A stretch of 64,000 bases of DNA from Streptomyces bungoensis (GCF_001514215.1 NZ_KQ948851.1:829279-893278), one strand, 5' to 3'. Positions 35,064 through 43,613 are shown, counted from the stretch's first letter. The notes: a model not told the origin generated them from the sequence alone. Translations and numbers: made by a program.

Positions 35064-37087
35064 GCGGGGACCTCCAGAGGGTCGAGCTTGTTCGCTTTCC
35101 GGATCTCGTCGACGATGCGGCCGATGATGCCGGTGATGTCGAAGTCCTTCGGGGTGAAGACGGCGGCCACTCCGGCTTCCTTCAGCTGCTCGGCGTCACC
35201 ATTCGGGATGATGCCACCGGCGATCACCGGTATATCTGTGGCACCGGCCACACGGAGGCGTTCGAGCACGTCCGGCACCAGCCGCGCGTGCGAGCCGGAC
35301 AGGATCGACAGGCCCACCGCGTGGACGTCCTCGGCCAGGGCCGCGTCCACGATCTGCTCCGGCGTCAGCCGGATGCCCTGGTAGACCACCTCGAAGCCGG
35401 CGTCGCGGGCGCGCACGGCGATCTGCTCGGCGCCGTTGGAGTGCCCGTCCAGGCCGGGCTTGCCGACCAGGAAGCGCAGCTTGCCCACGCCCAGTTCGCG
35501 GGCGGTGGCGTCCACCCGGGCGCGGACGTCGGCGAGCGCCGAGCCGGCCTCGGCGGCGACGGCCACCGGCGCGGAGGAGACCCCGGTGGGCGCCCGGTAC
35601 TCGCCGAACACCTCGCGCAGCGCCCCGGCCCACTCGCCGGTCGTGACGCCGGCCCGGGCGCACTCCAGGGTGGCCTCCATCAGGTTGCCGGTGCCCTTGG
35701 CGGCCTCCTTCAGCCGCTCCAGCGCCTTGCAGGGGCGCGGGTGGTTGAAGGGCGGCTGGTAGCGGGTGTCGCGCCACCGCTGGAGGGACTCCACGACCCG
35801 CGCCTCGACGGCCGGGTCGACCGTCTGGATCGCGGTGTCCAGGTCGGCCGTCAGCGGGTTCGGCTCGGTGCCCTCGAAGATGTTGACGCCGACGATCTTC
35901 TCCTGGCCGGACTCGATCCGGGCCCGGCGCTCGGCGTGCGAGGCGACCAGCTGCGACTTCAGGTAGCCGGACTCCACGGCGGCCATCGCGCCGCCCATCT
36001 CCTGGATGCGGTCGATCTCCGCGAGGACGTCCTCGACCAGCCGGCCGACCTTCTCCTCGACCACCTTCGAGCCCTCGAAGATGTCCTCGTACTCCAGCAG
36101 GTCGCTCTCGTAGGCGAGCACCTGCTGGATGCGCAGGCTCCACTGCTGGTCCCAGGGCCGGGGCAGGCCCAGGGCCTCGTTCCAGGCGGGCAGCTGCACG
36201 GCGCGCGCGCGGGCGTCCTTGGAGAGGGTGACCGCGAGCATCTCCAGCACGATCCGCTGGACGTTGTTCTCCGGCTGCGCCTCCGTCAGGCCCAGGGAGT
36301 TGACCTGGACGCCGTAGCGGAAGCGGCGCTGCTTGGGGTCCTCGATGCCGTACCGCTCGCGGGTGATCCTGTCCCAGATACGGCCGAAGGCGCGCATCTT
36401 GCACATCTCCTCGACGAAGCGGACGCCCGCGTTCACGAAGAAGGAGATGCGGGCGACCACGTCGCCCATGCGCTCCTGCGGCACCTGGCCGGAGTCGCGC
36501 ACGGCGTCGAGGACGGCGATCGCGGTGGACATCGCGTACGCGATCTCCTGCACCGGCGTGGCCCCGGCCTCCTGCAGGTGGTAGCTGCAGATGTTGATCG
36601 GGTTCCACTTCGGGATGTGGGAGACCGTGTACGCGATCATGTCCGTCGTCAGGCGGAGGCTCGGCCCCGGCGGGAAGACGTGCGTCCCCCGGGACAGGTA
36701 CTCCTTGACGATGTCGTTCTGGGTCGTGCCCTGGAGCTTGGTGACGTCCGCGCCCTGCTCCTCGGCGACGACCTGGTAGAGCGCCAGCAGCCACATGGCG
36801 GTGGCGTTGATCGTCATCGAGGTGTTCATCTGCTCCAGGGGGATGTCCTGGAACAGCCGGCGCATGTCACCGAGATGCGAGACGGGCACGCCGACCCGGC
36901 CGACCTCGCCGCGGGCGAGGATGTGGTCGGGGTCGTAGCCGGTCTGCGTCGGCAGGTCGAACGCCACCGACAGACCGGTCTGGCCCTTGGCGAGGTTGCG
37001 CCGGTACAGCTCGTTGGACGCCTCCGCGGTCGAGTGGCCCGCGTACGTCCGCATGAGCCACGGACGGTCCTTCTGACGCTCTGTCAT
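35060..37087 (-). CDS. ecm: ethylmalonyl-CoA mutase (MeaA-type, B12-dependent)
   Basis: 675 residues. N-terminal methylmalonyl-CoA mutase-like barrel (TYAGHSTAEASNELYRRNLAKG, FDLPTQTGYDPDH, MTINATAMWLLALYQ) and a C-terminal B12-binding domain (about 530-660) with DGHSNGAEQIA (the DxHxxG histidine), LSILSGSH and AGGIIPNGD. The single chain differs from the two-subunit methylmalonyl-CoA mutase. It converts ethylmalonyl-CoA to methylsuccinyl-CoA. It follows ccr by 9 bp. Well conserved; likely essential for C2 assimilation or butyryl/ethylmalonyl flux. Confidence 0.93.
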   Translation of the reverse strand: MTERQKDRPWLMRTYAGHSTAEASNELYRRNLAKGQTGLSVAFDLPTQTGYDPDHILARGEVGRVGVPVSHLGDMRRLFQDIPLEQMNTSMTINATAMWLLALYQVVAEEQGADVTKLQGTTQNDIVKEYLSRGTHVFPPGPSLRLTTDMIAYTVSHIPKWNPINICSYHLQEAGATPVQEIAYAMSTAIAVLDAVRDSGQVPQERMGDVVARISFFVNAGVRFVEEMCKMRAFGRIWDRITRERYGIEDPKQRRFRYGVQVNSLGLTEAQPENNVQRIVLEMLAVTLSKDARARAVQLPAWNEALGLPRPWDQQWSLRIQQVLAYESDLLEYEDIFEGSKVVEEKVGRLVEDVLAEIDRIQEMGGAMAAVESGYLKSQLVASHAERRARIESGQEKIVGVNIFEGTEPNPLTADLDTAIQTVDPAVEARVVESLQRWRDTRYQPPFNHPRPCKALERLKEAAKGTGNLMEATLECARAGVTTGEWAGALREVFGEYRAPTGVSSAPVAVAAEAGSALADVRARVDATARELGVGKLRFLVGKPGLDGHSNGAEQIAVRARDAGFEVVYQGIRLTPEQIVDAALAEDVHAVGLSILSGSHARLVPDVLERLRVAGATDIPVIAGGIIPNGDAEQLKEAGVAAVFTPKDFDITGIIGRIVDEIRKANKLDPLEVPA

Positions 37088-37096
37088 CTGCGGCTC

Positions 37097-38440
37097 TCAG
37101 ACGTTCCGGAAGCGGTTGATGGCGTCGATGTGCTGGGCGCGCATCTCCTCGTTGCGCACGCCCAGGCCCTCCTCGGGGGCCAGGCACAGCACGCCGACCT
37201 TGCCCTGGTGGAGGTTCCGGTGGACGTCGTAGGCGGCCTGGCCGGTGTCCTCGAGGGAGTACGTCTTCGACAGGGTGGGGTGGATCTTGCCCTTGGCGAT
37301 GAGGCGGTTGGCCTCCCAGGCCTCGCGGTAGTTCGCGAAGTGCGAGCCGATGATCCGCTTCAGCGACATCCACAGGTACCGGTTGTCGTACTCGTGCATG
37401 TAGCCCGAGGTCGAGGCGCAGGTGGTGATGGTGCCGCCCTTGCGCGTGACGTAGACGGAGGCGCCGAAGGTCTCGCGGCCGGGGTGCTCGAAGACGATGT
37501 CGATGTCCTCGCCGCCGGTGAGCTCGCGGATGCGCTTGCCGAAGCGCTTCCACTCCTTCGGGTCCTGGGTCTGCTCGTCCTTCCAGAACTTGTAGCCCTC
37601 GGCGTTGCGGTCGATGATCGCCTCGGCGCCCATGGACCGGCAGATCTCCGCCTTCTGCGGCGAGGAGACGACGCAGATGGGGTTGGCGCCGCCGGCCAGC
37701 GCGAACTGCGTGGCGTAGGAGCCGAGGCCGCCGCTCGCGCCCCAGATGAGCACGTTGTCGCCCTGCTTCATGCCGGCGCCGTTGCGGGAGACCAGCTGGC
37801 GGTAGGCGGTGGAGTTCACCAGGCCGGGGGCCGCGGCCTCCTCCCAGCTGAGGTGGTCCGGCTTCGGCATGAGCTGGTTGGACTTCACCAGCGCGATCTC
37901 CGCCAGGCCGCCGAAGTTGGTCTCGAAGCCCCAGATGCGCTGCTCGGGGTCGAGCATCGTGTCGTTGTGGCCGTCGGAGGACTCCAGCTCGACGGACAGG
38001 CAGTGGGCGACGACCTCGTCGCCGGGCTTCCAGGCGTTGACGCCCGGGCCGGTGCGCAGGACGACGCCGGCGAGGTCGGAGCCGATGATGTGGTACGGCA
38101 GGTCGTGGCGCTTGGCCAGCTCGTTGGTGCGGCCGTAGCGCTCCAGGAACCCGAAGGTGGACAGCGGCTCGAAGATCGAGGTCCACACCGAGTTGTAGTT
38201 GACCGAGGAGGCCATCACGGCCACCAGGGCCTCGCCCGGGCCCAGCTCGGGCAGGGGCACGTCGTCCAGGTGGATCGACTTGCGCGGGTCCTTGTCGCGG
38301 GTCTCCAGGCCCGCGAACATCTCCGTCTCGTCCTTGTGGACGGTGATCGCGCGGTACGACTCGGGGAGCGGCATGGCGGCGAAGTCGGCGGACGTGGCGT
38401 CCTTCGACTGGATCGCGTCCAGGATGTCCTTCACGGTCAC
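37097..38440 (-). CDS. ccr: crotonyl-CoA carboxylase/reductase
   Basis: 447 residues from GTG 38440, chosen for GGAGG 7 bases upstream and because the family starts with TVKDILDAIQSKD. Medium-chain reductase fold: NYNSVWTSIFEP, NADPH site LIWGASGGLGSYATQFALAGG, GASVYVTRKGGTITTCASTSG and a C-terminal catalytic region. It carboxylates and reduces crotonyl-CoA to (2S)-ethylmalonyl-CoA with CO2 and NADPH. First gene of the operon and driven by the promoter at 38654-38682. It also supplies ethylmalonyl-CoA for polyketides. Confidence 0.97.
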   Translation of the reverse strand: MTVKDILDAIQSKDATSADFAAMPLPESYRAITVHKDETEMFAGLETRDKDPRKSIHLDDVPLPELGPGEALVAVMASSVNYNSVWTSIFEPLSTFGFLERYGRTNELAKRHDLPYHIIGSDLAGVVLRTGPGVNAWKPGDEVVAHCLSVELESSDGHNDTMLDPEQRIWGFETNFGGLAEIALVKSNQLMPKPDHLSWEEAAAPGLVNSTAYRQLVSRNGAGMKQGDNVLIWGASGGLGSYATQFALAGGANPICVVSSPQKAEICRSMGAEAIIDRNAEGYKFWKDEQTQDPKEWKRFGKRIRELTGGEDIDIVFEHPGRETFGASVYVTRKGGTITTCASTSGYMHEYDNRYLWMSLKRIIGSHFANYREAWEANRLIAKGKIHPTLSKTYSLEDTGQAAYDVHRNLHQGKVGVLCLAPEEGLGVRNEEMRAQHIDAINRFRNV

Positions 38441-38460
38441 GGTGTTGCCTCCGGCGGTGA

Positions 38461-38480
38461 GCGCCCTGAGGGAGGGGCGC
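38461..38480 (-). promoter_or_regulatory. small hairpin in the ccr leader just before the ribosome site
   Basis: GCGCCC (38461-38466) and GGGCGC (38475-38480) with an 8-base loop, ending about 8 bases before GGAGG at 38448-38452 (minus strand). It could modulate translation start; weak evidence. Confidence 0.3.
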
Positions 38481-38653
38481 CTGGGGGTTCGTCGGTGCTG
38501 CGGTGAGTGCTGCTGAGGGTTTTCGGGTGGAGCGGGTGTGCCGTCGGTTCGGCGGGTGGTGCTTCGGCAGCGCGTTGTGGCGCGGGAGGTTGCCTGTGAC
38601 GCAGGCGTTCGGGCGCGCAGGTGATGGTCTGCGGGGACAGCCCGGACACCTTC

Positions 38654-38695
38654 AACGTATGACACCGCGTGTCACCTTGCAAGGCACTGAGTGCC
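38654..38695 (-). promoter_or_regulatory. ccr promoter with an operator-like inverted repeat between -35 and -10
   Basis: Reading the minus strand: -35 TTGCAA (38682 to 38677), 17-bp spacer, -10 TACGTT (38659 to 38654). The spacer holds the inverted repeat TGACACCGCGTGTCA (38660-38674 on the plus strand, 6-bp arms). Just upstream, GGCACTGAGTGCC (38683-38695) is a second perfect repeat. The inferred transcript would have a leader of about 200 bases. A TetR regulator gene is adjacent. Confidence 0.65.
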
Positions 38696-38793
38696 AGATA
38701 TTGCTCTCAGATGAAATCTTTACTTGACAGATGAGCGATGATCGATCACGCGGGGGCTCCGAGGGCGGGTAAAAGGGGCGCTGACATGCAAAA

Positions 38794-38816
38794 ACGGCCA
38801 CCCGGAGGGTGGCCGT
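38794..38816 (-). terminator. intrinsic terminator of the TetR gene, with T-run
   Basis: Perfect 10-bp arms ACGGCCACCC (38794-38803) and GGGTGGCCGT (38807-38816), loop GGA; on the minus strand it is followed by TTTTTG. A classical rho-independent terminator, 34 bases after the TetR stop, which separates the regulator from ccr. Confidence 0.85.
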
Positions 38817-38849
38817 CGTCACAGCGGGAAAGGCGCTTCGGAGGCGGGG

Positions 38850-39683
38850 TCAGCGCTCCTTGAGTGCCTGCTCGATGGTCCGCATGACCTCGTGCAGGGG
38901 CGCGTCGGTGCGGGCGACCGTCACCAGCACCTCGCCCTCCACCGAGGAGAGCGCGGAGGCGCCGGCGGAGGCGCCCGCGGAGGCCGGGTGCGGGGCCGTG
39001 CCCCGCCCGGCGCCGATGCCGGTGCCGAAGGTCTTGCGCACGATCGCGAAGGCGTGGTCGAGCTGGGCCTCCACGTCGCCCTGTCCGCCGGCCCGCAGCC
39101 AGCGCCGCAGGACGTGGTTGTGGGCGGTGACGACGGCGGAGGCGGCGACCTCGGCGAGCAGCGGGTCGTCGTTGGCGTCGTCGGCGTGCGCGTGCTCGTC
39201 GAAGTGGCCGAGCAGGTAGCGCGTGAACAGGCGCTCGTAGCGGGCCACCGAGGCGATCTCGGCCTCCCGCAGGGTGGGCACCTCGCGCGTCAGCTTGTAC
39301 CGGGCGACCGAGATCTCCGGCCGGGCCGCGTACATCTTCATCACTTCCTTGATCCCGCGGCACACCGTGTCGAGCGGGTGCTCGTGCGCGGGGGCGGCGT
39401 TGAGCACCGCCTCGGCGCGGATCAGGGTGTCGTCGTGGTCCGGGAAGATCGCCTCTTCCTTGGAGCGGAAGTGGCGGAAGAAGGTGCGGCGCGCGACCCC
39501 GGCCGCGGCCGCGATCTCGTCGACGGTGGTCGCCTCGTACCCCTTGGTCGCGAACAGCTCCATCGCTGCGGCCGCCAGCTCTCGGCGCATTTTCAGCCGC
39601 TGGGCGGCGGCACGGCTGCCTGCGGCACTCTCCGGCGCGTCGGGCGTGACTGGTGTACGGGCGGACTTGGCGGGCTGGGACAT
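38850..39683 (-). CDS. TetR-family transcriptional regulator
   Basis: 277 residues from ATG 39683; an upstream start at 39854 has no ribosome site. N-terminal helix-turn-helix: RRELAAAAMELFATKGYEATTVDEIAAAAGVARRTFFRHFRSKEEAIF, with the usual TetR spacing; the C-terminal ligand domain is variable and ends with an Ala/Gly-rich tail. It lies between ccr and the 3-hydroxybutyryl-CoA dehydrogenase gene on the same strand and has its own terminator, so it may control both. The start codon lies inside the palindrome GGGACATGTCCC (39677-39688). Confidence 0.88.
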   Translation of the reverse strand: MSQPAKSARTPVTPDAPESAAGSRAAAQRLKMRRELAAAAMELFATKGYEATTVDEIAAAAGVARRTFFRHFRSKEEAIFPDHDDTLIRAEAVLNAAPAHEHPLDTVCRGIKEVMKMYAARPEISVARYKLTREVPTLREAEIASVARYERLFTRYLLGHFDEHAHADDANDDPLLAEVAASAVVTAHNHVLRRWLRAGGQGDVEAQLDHAFAIVRKTFGTGIGAGRGTAPHPASAGASAGASALSSVEGEVLVTVARTDAPLHEVMRTIEQALKER

Positions 39684-39840
39684 GTCCCGAACGTACTGCA
39701 TGTGCGCAGCTCGGTGCGCGGGTCCCCGGTTTCCCCCGGCCACGCGGGACGGACCGCCGGGCCCGGCGGGTGCGGGATGCCCCGCCGGGTCGAGCAGTCC
39801 GCCCCAGTCCGGCTGCGTCCGGAACCAGTCGCCGGCGCCG

Positions 39841-41646
39841 TCAGCGGCGGGCATACTCGCGGAAGCCGCGGCCGGTCTTGCGGCCGAGGCAGCCCGCCGC
39901 CACGAGGTGCTCCAGCAGCGGCGCCGGGGCCAGGCCCGGGTCGCGGAACTCGCGGTGCAGCACCTTCTCGATGGCCAGCGAGACGTCGAGGCCGACCACG
40001 TCCAGCAGCTCGAAGGGGCCCATCGGGTAGCCGCCGCCGAGCTTCATCGCCGCGTCGATGTCGTCCAGGGAGGCGTAGTGCTCCTCGATCATCTTGATCG
40101 CGTTGTTGAGGTAGGGGAACAGCAGGGCGTTGACGATGAAGCCGGCGCGGTCCCCGCAGTCCACGGCGTGCTTCCTGATCCTGGCGCACACCTCCCGGAC
40201 CGTCGCGTGGACGTCGTCGGCCGTCAGCACCGTGCGGACGACCTCGACCAGCTTCATGGCCGGCGCCGGGTTGAAGAAGTGCATGCCGATCACGTCCTGC
40301 GGACGCGAGGTGGCCCGGGCGCAGGCGACCACCGGCAGCGAGGAGGTGGTGGTCGCCAGGACCGCGCCCGGCTTGCACACCTTGTCCAGCGCCTGGAACA
40401 ACTGCCGCTTGACCTCCAGGTCCTCGGCGATCGCCTCGACCGCCAGGTCGACGTCGGCGAACGCGTCGTAGGAGCCGACCGGGGTGATCCGCTCCAGGGT
40501 CTGCGCGGCCGCCTCGGCGGTCATCCGGCCCTTGTCGACGGAGCGGGCCAGGGACTTGCCGATGCGGGCCCTGGCGGCCTGGGCCTTCTCCTCGCCGCGC
40601 GCGGCGAGGACGACCTCGTACCCGGCCTTGGCGAACACCTCGGCGATGCCGGAGGCCATGGTGCCGGAGCCCGCGACGCCGACGGAGCGCACCGGGCGGC
40701 CGGCGGTCCCCGTGCCGGCGGAGGCCGGGGTCAGGGCGTCCGGGACGACGGTCGCGCTGCCCGGGGCCTCGTAGGTGTAGAAGCCGCGCCCCGACTTGCG
40801 GCCGGTCAGGCCCGCCTCGCTGAGCTGCTTCAGGATCGGGGCGGGGGCGTGCAGCCGGTCGCGGGACTCGGCGTACATGGCCTCCAGGACCGTCCGCGCG
40901 GTGTCGATGCCGATGAGGTCCAGCAGGGCTAGGGGCCCCATGGGCAGGCCGCAGCCGAGCCGCATCGCCGCGTCGATGTCCTCGCGGGAGGCGTACCGGG
41001 CCTCGTACATCGCGGCGGCCTGGTTGAGGTAGCCGAACAGCAGCCCGTCGGCCACGAACCCGGGGCGGTCGCCGACCGCGACCGGCTCCTTGCCCAGCTC
41101 GATCGCCAGGTCGGTGACGGTGGCCACGGCCTGCGGCGCGGTCAGCACCGAGGAGACCACCTCGACCAGCCTCATCGCCGGCGCCGGGTTGAAGAAGTGC
41201 AGGCCGAGCACGCGCTCGGGGCGGGCGGAGTCGGCGGCGAGCCGGGTGACCGACAGGGCGTTGGTGCCGGTCGCGAGGATCGTCTCCGGGCGGACGATGC
41301 CGTCCAGTTCGCGGAAGATCTGGTGCTTGATCTCGTACGACTCCGGCGCCACCTCGATGACCAGGTCGGCGTCGGCCGCCGCGGCGAGGTCGGTGGAGGT
41401 GCGGACCCGGGCCAGGACGCCGGCGCGCTCCTGCTCGGTGAGCCGGCCGCGCTCGACGGCGCGGGCCGTGGCGGACTCCAGGGCGGCGAGCGACTTCGCC
41501 GCCTGGGCCTCGCTGACGTCGATGCCGATCACCTCGCGGCCCGCCTTCGCGAGCACCTCGGTGATGCCGGTGCCCATGGTGCCGAGGCCGACGACGGCGA
41601 TCGTCTTGAGCGGGGACAGGGAGGGGTCGGACAGGGGAGTGGCCAT
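39841..41646 (-). CDS. tandem 3-hydroxyacyl-CoA (3-hydroxybutyryl-CoA) dehydrogenase, two fused modules
   Basis: 601 residues from ATG 41646. It contains two complete 3-hydroxyacyl-CoA dehydrogenase modules of about 290 residues each. Module 1: VVGLGTMGTGITEVLAKAG, GLHFFNPAPAMRLVEVV, GFVADGLLFGYLNQAA. Module 2 (about 305-600): VGVAGSGTMASGIAEVFAKAG, GMHFFNPAPAMKLVEVV, GFIVNALLFPYLNNAI. Each has the NAD site, catalytic His and C-terminal GRKSGRGF/GRKTGRGF. It would oxidise or reduce 3-hydroxybutyryl-CoA, supplying crotonyl-CoA upstream of ccr. Ribosome site GGAG is 8 bases upstream. Confidence 0.92.
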   Translation of the reverse strand: MATPLSDPSLSPLKTIAVVGLGTMGTGITEVLAKAGREVIGIDVSEAQAAKSLAALESATARAVERGRLTEQERAGVLARVRTSTDLAAAADADLVIEVAPESYEIKHQIFRELDGIVRPETILATGTNALSVTRLAADSARPERVLGLHFFNPAPAMRLVEVVSSVLTAPQAVATVTDLAIELGKEPVAVGDRPGFVADGLLFGYLNQAAAMYEARYASREDIDAAMRLGCGLPMGPLALLDLIGIDTARTVLEAMYAESRDRLHAPAPILKQLSEAGLTGRKSGRGFYTYEAPGSATVVPDALTPASAGTGTAGRPVRSVGVAGSGTMASGIAEVFAKAGYEVVLAARGEEKAQAARARIGKSLARSVDKGRMTAEAAAQTLERITPVGSYDAFADVDLAVEAIAEDLEVKRQLFQALDKVCKPGAVLATTTSSLPVVACARATSRPQDVIGMHFFNPAPAMKLVEVVRTVLTADDVHATVREVCARIRKHAVDCGDRAGFIVNALLFPYLNNAIKMIEEHYASLDDIDAAMKLGGGYPMGPFELLDVVGLDVSLAIEKVLHREFRDPGLAPAPLLEHLVAAGCLGRKTGRGFREYARR

Positions 41647-41770
41647 CGCGGGACTCCAGGAATGAGGGTGACGACGAGGAGCGCGCCGGGTGCGCCGGGA
41701 GGCGCACCACGGGGCGTGAGAGTGCGGGTGTTGCCGGGCTGCATGCGCACACGCCCGGTGCCGTGGACCG

Positions 41771-41853
41771 CGGGCGTGCACACGCCCGGGGAGCGGCTGA
41801 TCCGACCGGCCCTGTCCCGGAGCCGGGTCGTTGCTGCGGTACCGAGGTACCGA
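41771..41853. promoter_or_regulatory. palindromes upstream of the 3-hydroxyacyl-CoA dehydrogenase gene
   Basis: CGGGCGTGCACACGCCCG (41771-41788) is an 18-base perfect palindrome; GCACACGCCCGG recurs at 41747-41758. CGGTACC (41837-41843) and GGTACCG (41846-41852) form another inverted repeat, within tandem GGTACCGA GGTACCGA (41838-41853). The 367-bp gap (41647-42013) holds no gene I can support. These are regulator-site candidates. Confidence 0.4.
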
Positions 41854-42013
41854 ACCGACCGCGCTCACGACGGCTGCGTCACCAAACCGTCGTCAGCGAA
41901 AGCGAGAGGGTTGCTCGCTCGTATGAGCTTAACCGGCTGGTAACGAGCGCGCTAGCCCCCGGACTTTGTGATGTAGCTCCCTCCGCGCGCACAACCCGCC
42001 TACGCTGGGGTTC

Positions 42014-42592
42014 GTGGACGAAGAGTTGCGAGCGCTCACGGAGCGTTTACGGCAGGAGTCGCACGGCTCGGCGGCGTACGACCGGCTGCTGGCGACCGGG
42101 GACCACGACGAACTGGCCGAGGTGCTCACCGCGCCCGGGCAGCCGCTGTGGGCCAGGGAACTGGCGGCGTTCCGGCTGGGCCTGGCCGGCGACCGGCGCG
42201 CCTTCGAGTCCCTGGTGCTGCTGCTCAACCACCGCGACCCGCCCCGCTGCGCCTCCGCCGCGTACGCCCTGGCCCGGCTGGACGACCCCCGCACGGCGCG
42301 CGCCGCGGCCGCCCTCGCCACCAACGAACTGCGCGTCGCCTACGCCCTGCACCCGGTGCGGCTCCTGGTCGAGCTGCGCGCCCCCGAGGCCGTGCCCGCG
42401 CTGATCACCACGCTGGAGCGCCGGCTGGGCCCGCACGACCCGTACCGGCGGGTGGCCCTCGCCTGCGTGGAGGGCCTCGGCACGCTCGGCGACCCGCGCG
42501 CGCGCCGCGTCCTGACCGAGGCGCTCGCCCACCCGGCGCTCGCCGAGGCCGCGGTGCACGCCCTGGCCCGCATACCGGAGCGGCAGCGGTGA
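42014..42592 (+). CDS. HEAT-repeat protein
   Basis: 192 residues from GTG 42014. Repeated helical pairs about 30 residues long: PLWARELAAFRLGLAGDRRA, PRCASAAYALARLDDPRTAR, LHPVRLLVELRAPEAVPALI, YRRVALACVEGLGTLGDPRARRVL, LAEAAVHALARIPE, typical of short HEAT/armadillo-like scaffolds (PBS lyase type). No enzymatic residues. TACGCT seven bases before GTG suggests a leaderless transcript. Function is probably protein-protein interaction; partner unknown. Confidence 0.8.
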   Translation: MDEELRALTERLRQESHGSAAYDRLLATGDHDELAEVLTAPGQPLWARELAAFRLGLAGDRRAFESLVLLLNHRDPPRCASAAYALARLDDPRTARAAAALATNELRVAYALHPVRLLVELRAPEAVPALITTLERRLGPHDPYRRVALACVEGLGTLGDPRARRVLTEALAHPALAEAAVHALARIPERQR

Positions 42593-42599
42593 CGGTGCG

Positions 42600-43118
42600 T
42601 CAGAGCACCCTGACGTAGCGCACCTCGGGCACGGGCACGCCGTCCACGTCGAAGGGCTCCTCGGCGCCGTCGGGCCGGAACCCGGCCCGCTCGTAGAACC
42701 GTCGGGCGTTCGCGTTCTCCTTGAGCACCCACAGGAACATGCGCCCGGCTCCGGAGCGCTGTCCGGTCACCTCGGCCAGCAGCGCCCGCCCGACACCGGT
42801 GCCGACGCGGGCCGGGTCGACGTAGAGGGCGTACAACTCGGCTTCCGCGGTGCGCACTTCACCGTCCCGGTACGGCCCGTGCGCCGCCCAGCCGACGACC
42901 TCGCCGCCCCGCTCGGCGACCAGGTTCACCACCGTGCCGTCCCCCTGCGCGTACCAGGCCCGGCGCCGCCCGGCGTCCGTCTCGACGCTGAGCGCGTCCA
43001 GGTACGGCTGCGGCATGAGTCCCCGGTAGGCGTGCTGCCAGCCGCGCACGCGGATCTCCGAGACGCGCTCGCAGTCGGCGAGGTCCATCGGGCGGATGCG
43101 GATGAGCCGGTCGTCCAT
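42600..43118 (-). CDS. GNAT-family N-acetyltransferase
   Basis: 172 residues. Acetyltransferase motifs: IRPMDLADCERVSEIRVRGW at the start, LYALYVDPARVGTGVGRALL (acetyl-CoA pyrophosphate loop, V/L-x-R-x-G-x-G/A variant) and WVLKENANARRFYERAGFRPDG (the conserved C-terminal NxxARxFYExxGF). It transfers acetyl to an amino group of an unknown acceptor. It is convergent with the HEAT gene (7 bp between stops). Confidence 0.9.
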   Translation of the reverse strand: MDDRLIRIRPMDLADCERVSEIRVRGWQHAYRGLMPQPYLDALSVETDAGRRRAWYAQGDGTVVNLVAERGGEVVGWAAHGPYRDGEVRTAEAELYALYVDPARVGTGVGRALLAEVTGQRSGAGRMFLWVLKENANARRFYERAGFRPDGAEEPFDVDGVPVPEVRYVRVL

Positions 43119-43157
43119 GCCCGCACCCTAGGCAACCGCGCGCCGCGGCGCCCGCGA

Positions 43158-43556
43158 TTATGCGGGCACCACCGCGAGCGCCTCGATCTCCACGAGGAAC
43201 TCGGGCGCCACCAGCGCCGCCACCTGCACCGCGGAGGCCGCCGGAAGGCGGTCGTCGGGTATGTGGGCGGCGCGGGCCGCGCGGACGGCCGGCAGGTACG
43301 CCACGTCCGTGACGAAGTACGTCAGCTTCACGACGTCCTCGAAGCCGGCCCCCGCGGCGGCCAGACAGCGCCTCAGGTTCTCGAACACCTGCCGGGCCTG
43401 GGCCGCCGGATCGCCCGCGCCGACCAGCGTGCCGTGCTCGTCCAGGGCCAGCTGGCCGGAGACGGCGACGAGGCGGCCGGTGGCCGTGACCACGTGGCTG
43501 TACTGCGTCGCGGGCGCGACGCCCTCGGGAGCGGGGATGCGGCTCGGTGCGGTCAT
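43158..43556 (-). CDS. RidA-family protein (YjgF/YER057c/UK114)
   Basis: 132 residues from ATG 43556. Features: YSHVVTATGRLVAVSGQLALDEHG, NLRRCLAAAGAGFEDVVKLTYFVTD, AASAVQVAALVAPEFLVEIEALAV, with PEFLVEIEA as the family signature. RidA proteins hydrolyse reactive enamine/imine intermediates. The arginine of canonical RidA (in the V-x-R segment) is not where expected (SAVQV), so this may belong to a RidA subgroup with a different ligand. Cytoplasmic, small trimer expected. Confidence 0.88.
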   Translation of the reverse strand: MTAPSRIPAPEGVAPATQYSHVVTATGRLVAVSGQLALDEHGTLVGAGDPAAQARQVFENLRRCLAAAGAGFEDVVKLTYFVTDVAYLPAVRAARAAHIPDDRLPAASAVQVAALVAPEFLVEIEALAVVPA

Positions 43557-43613
43557 GGCTCCATGGTGGACCACGCCACCGACAACGCCCCGGGCGGTCC
43601 GTCCGCACGCCGC

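Noticed and set aside
35288..38506. A 1072-codon open frame on the plus strand antisense to ecm and ccr
   Set aside because: Composition is His/Arg/Val/Gly-rich with no recognised domain, exactly as expected for the shadow of high-GC genes on the opposite strand; the minus-strand proteins are clearly homologous to known enzymes.
38441..38653. Possible cobalamin riboswitch in front of the B12-dependent pathway operon
   Set aside because: I looked for B12-box-like sequence and extended pairing in the ccr leader and found only a short 6-bp hairpin.
41929..42324. Minus-strand frame overlapping the HEAT-repeat gene
   Set aside because: Arg/Ser/Ala-rich shadow of the plus-strand gene with no domain or ribosome site.
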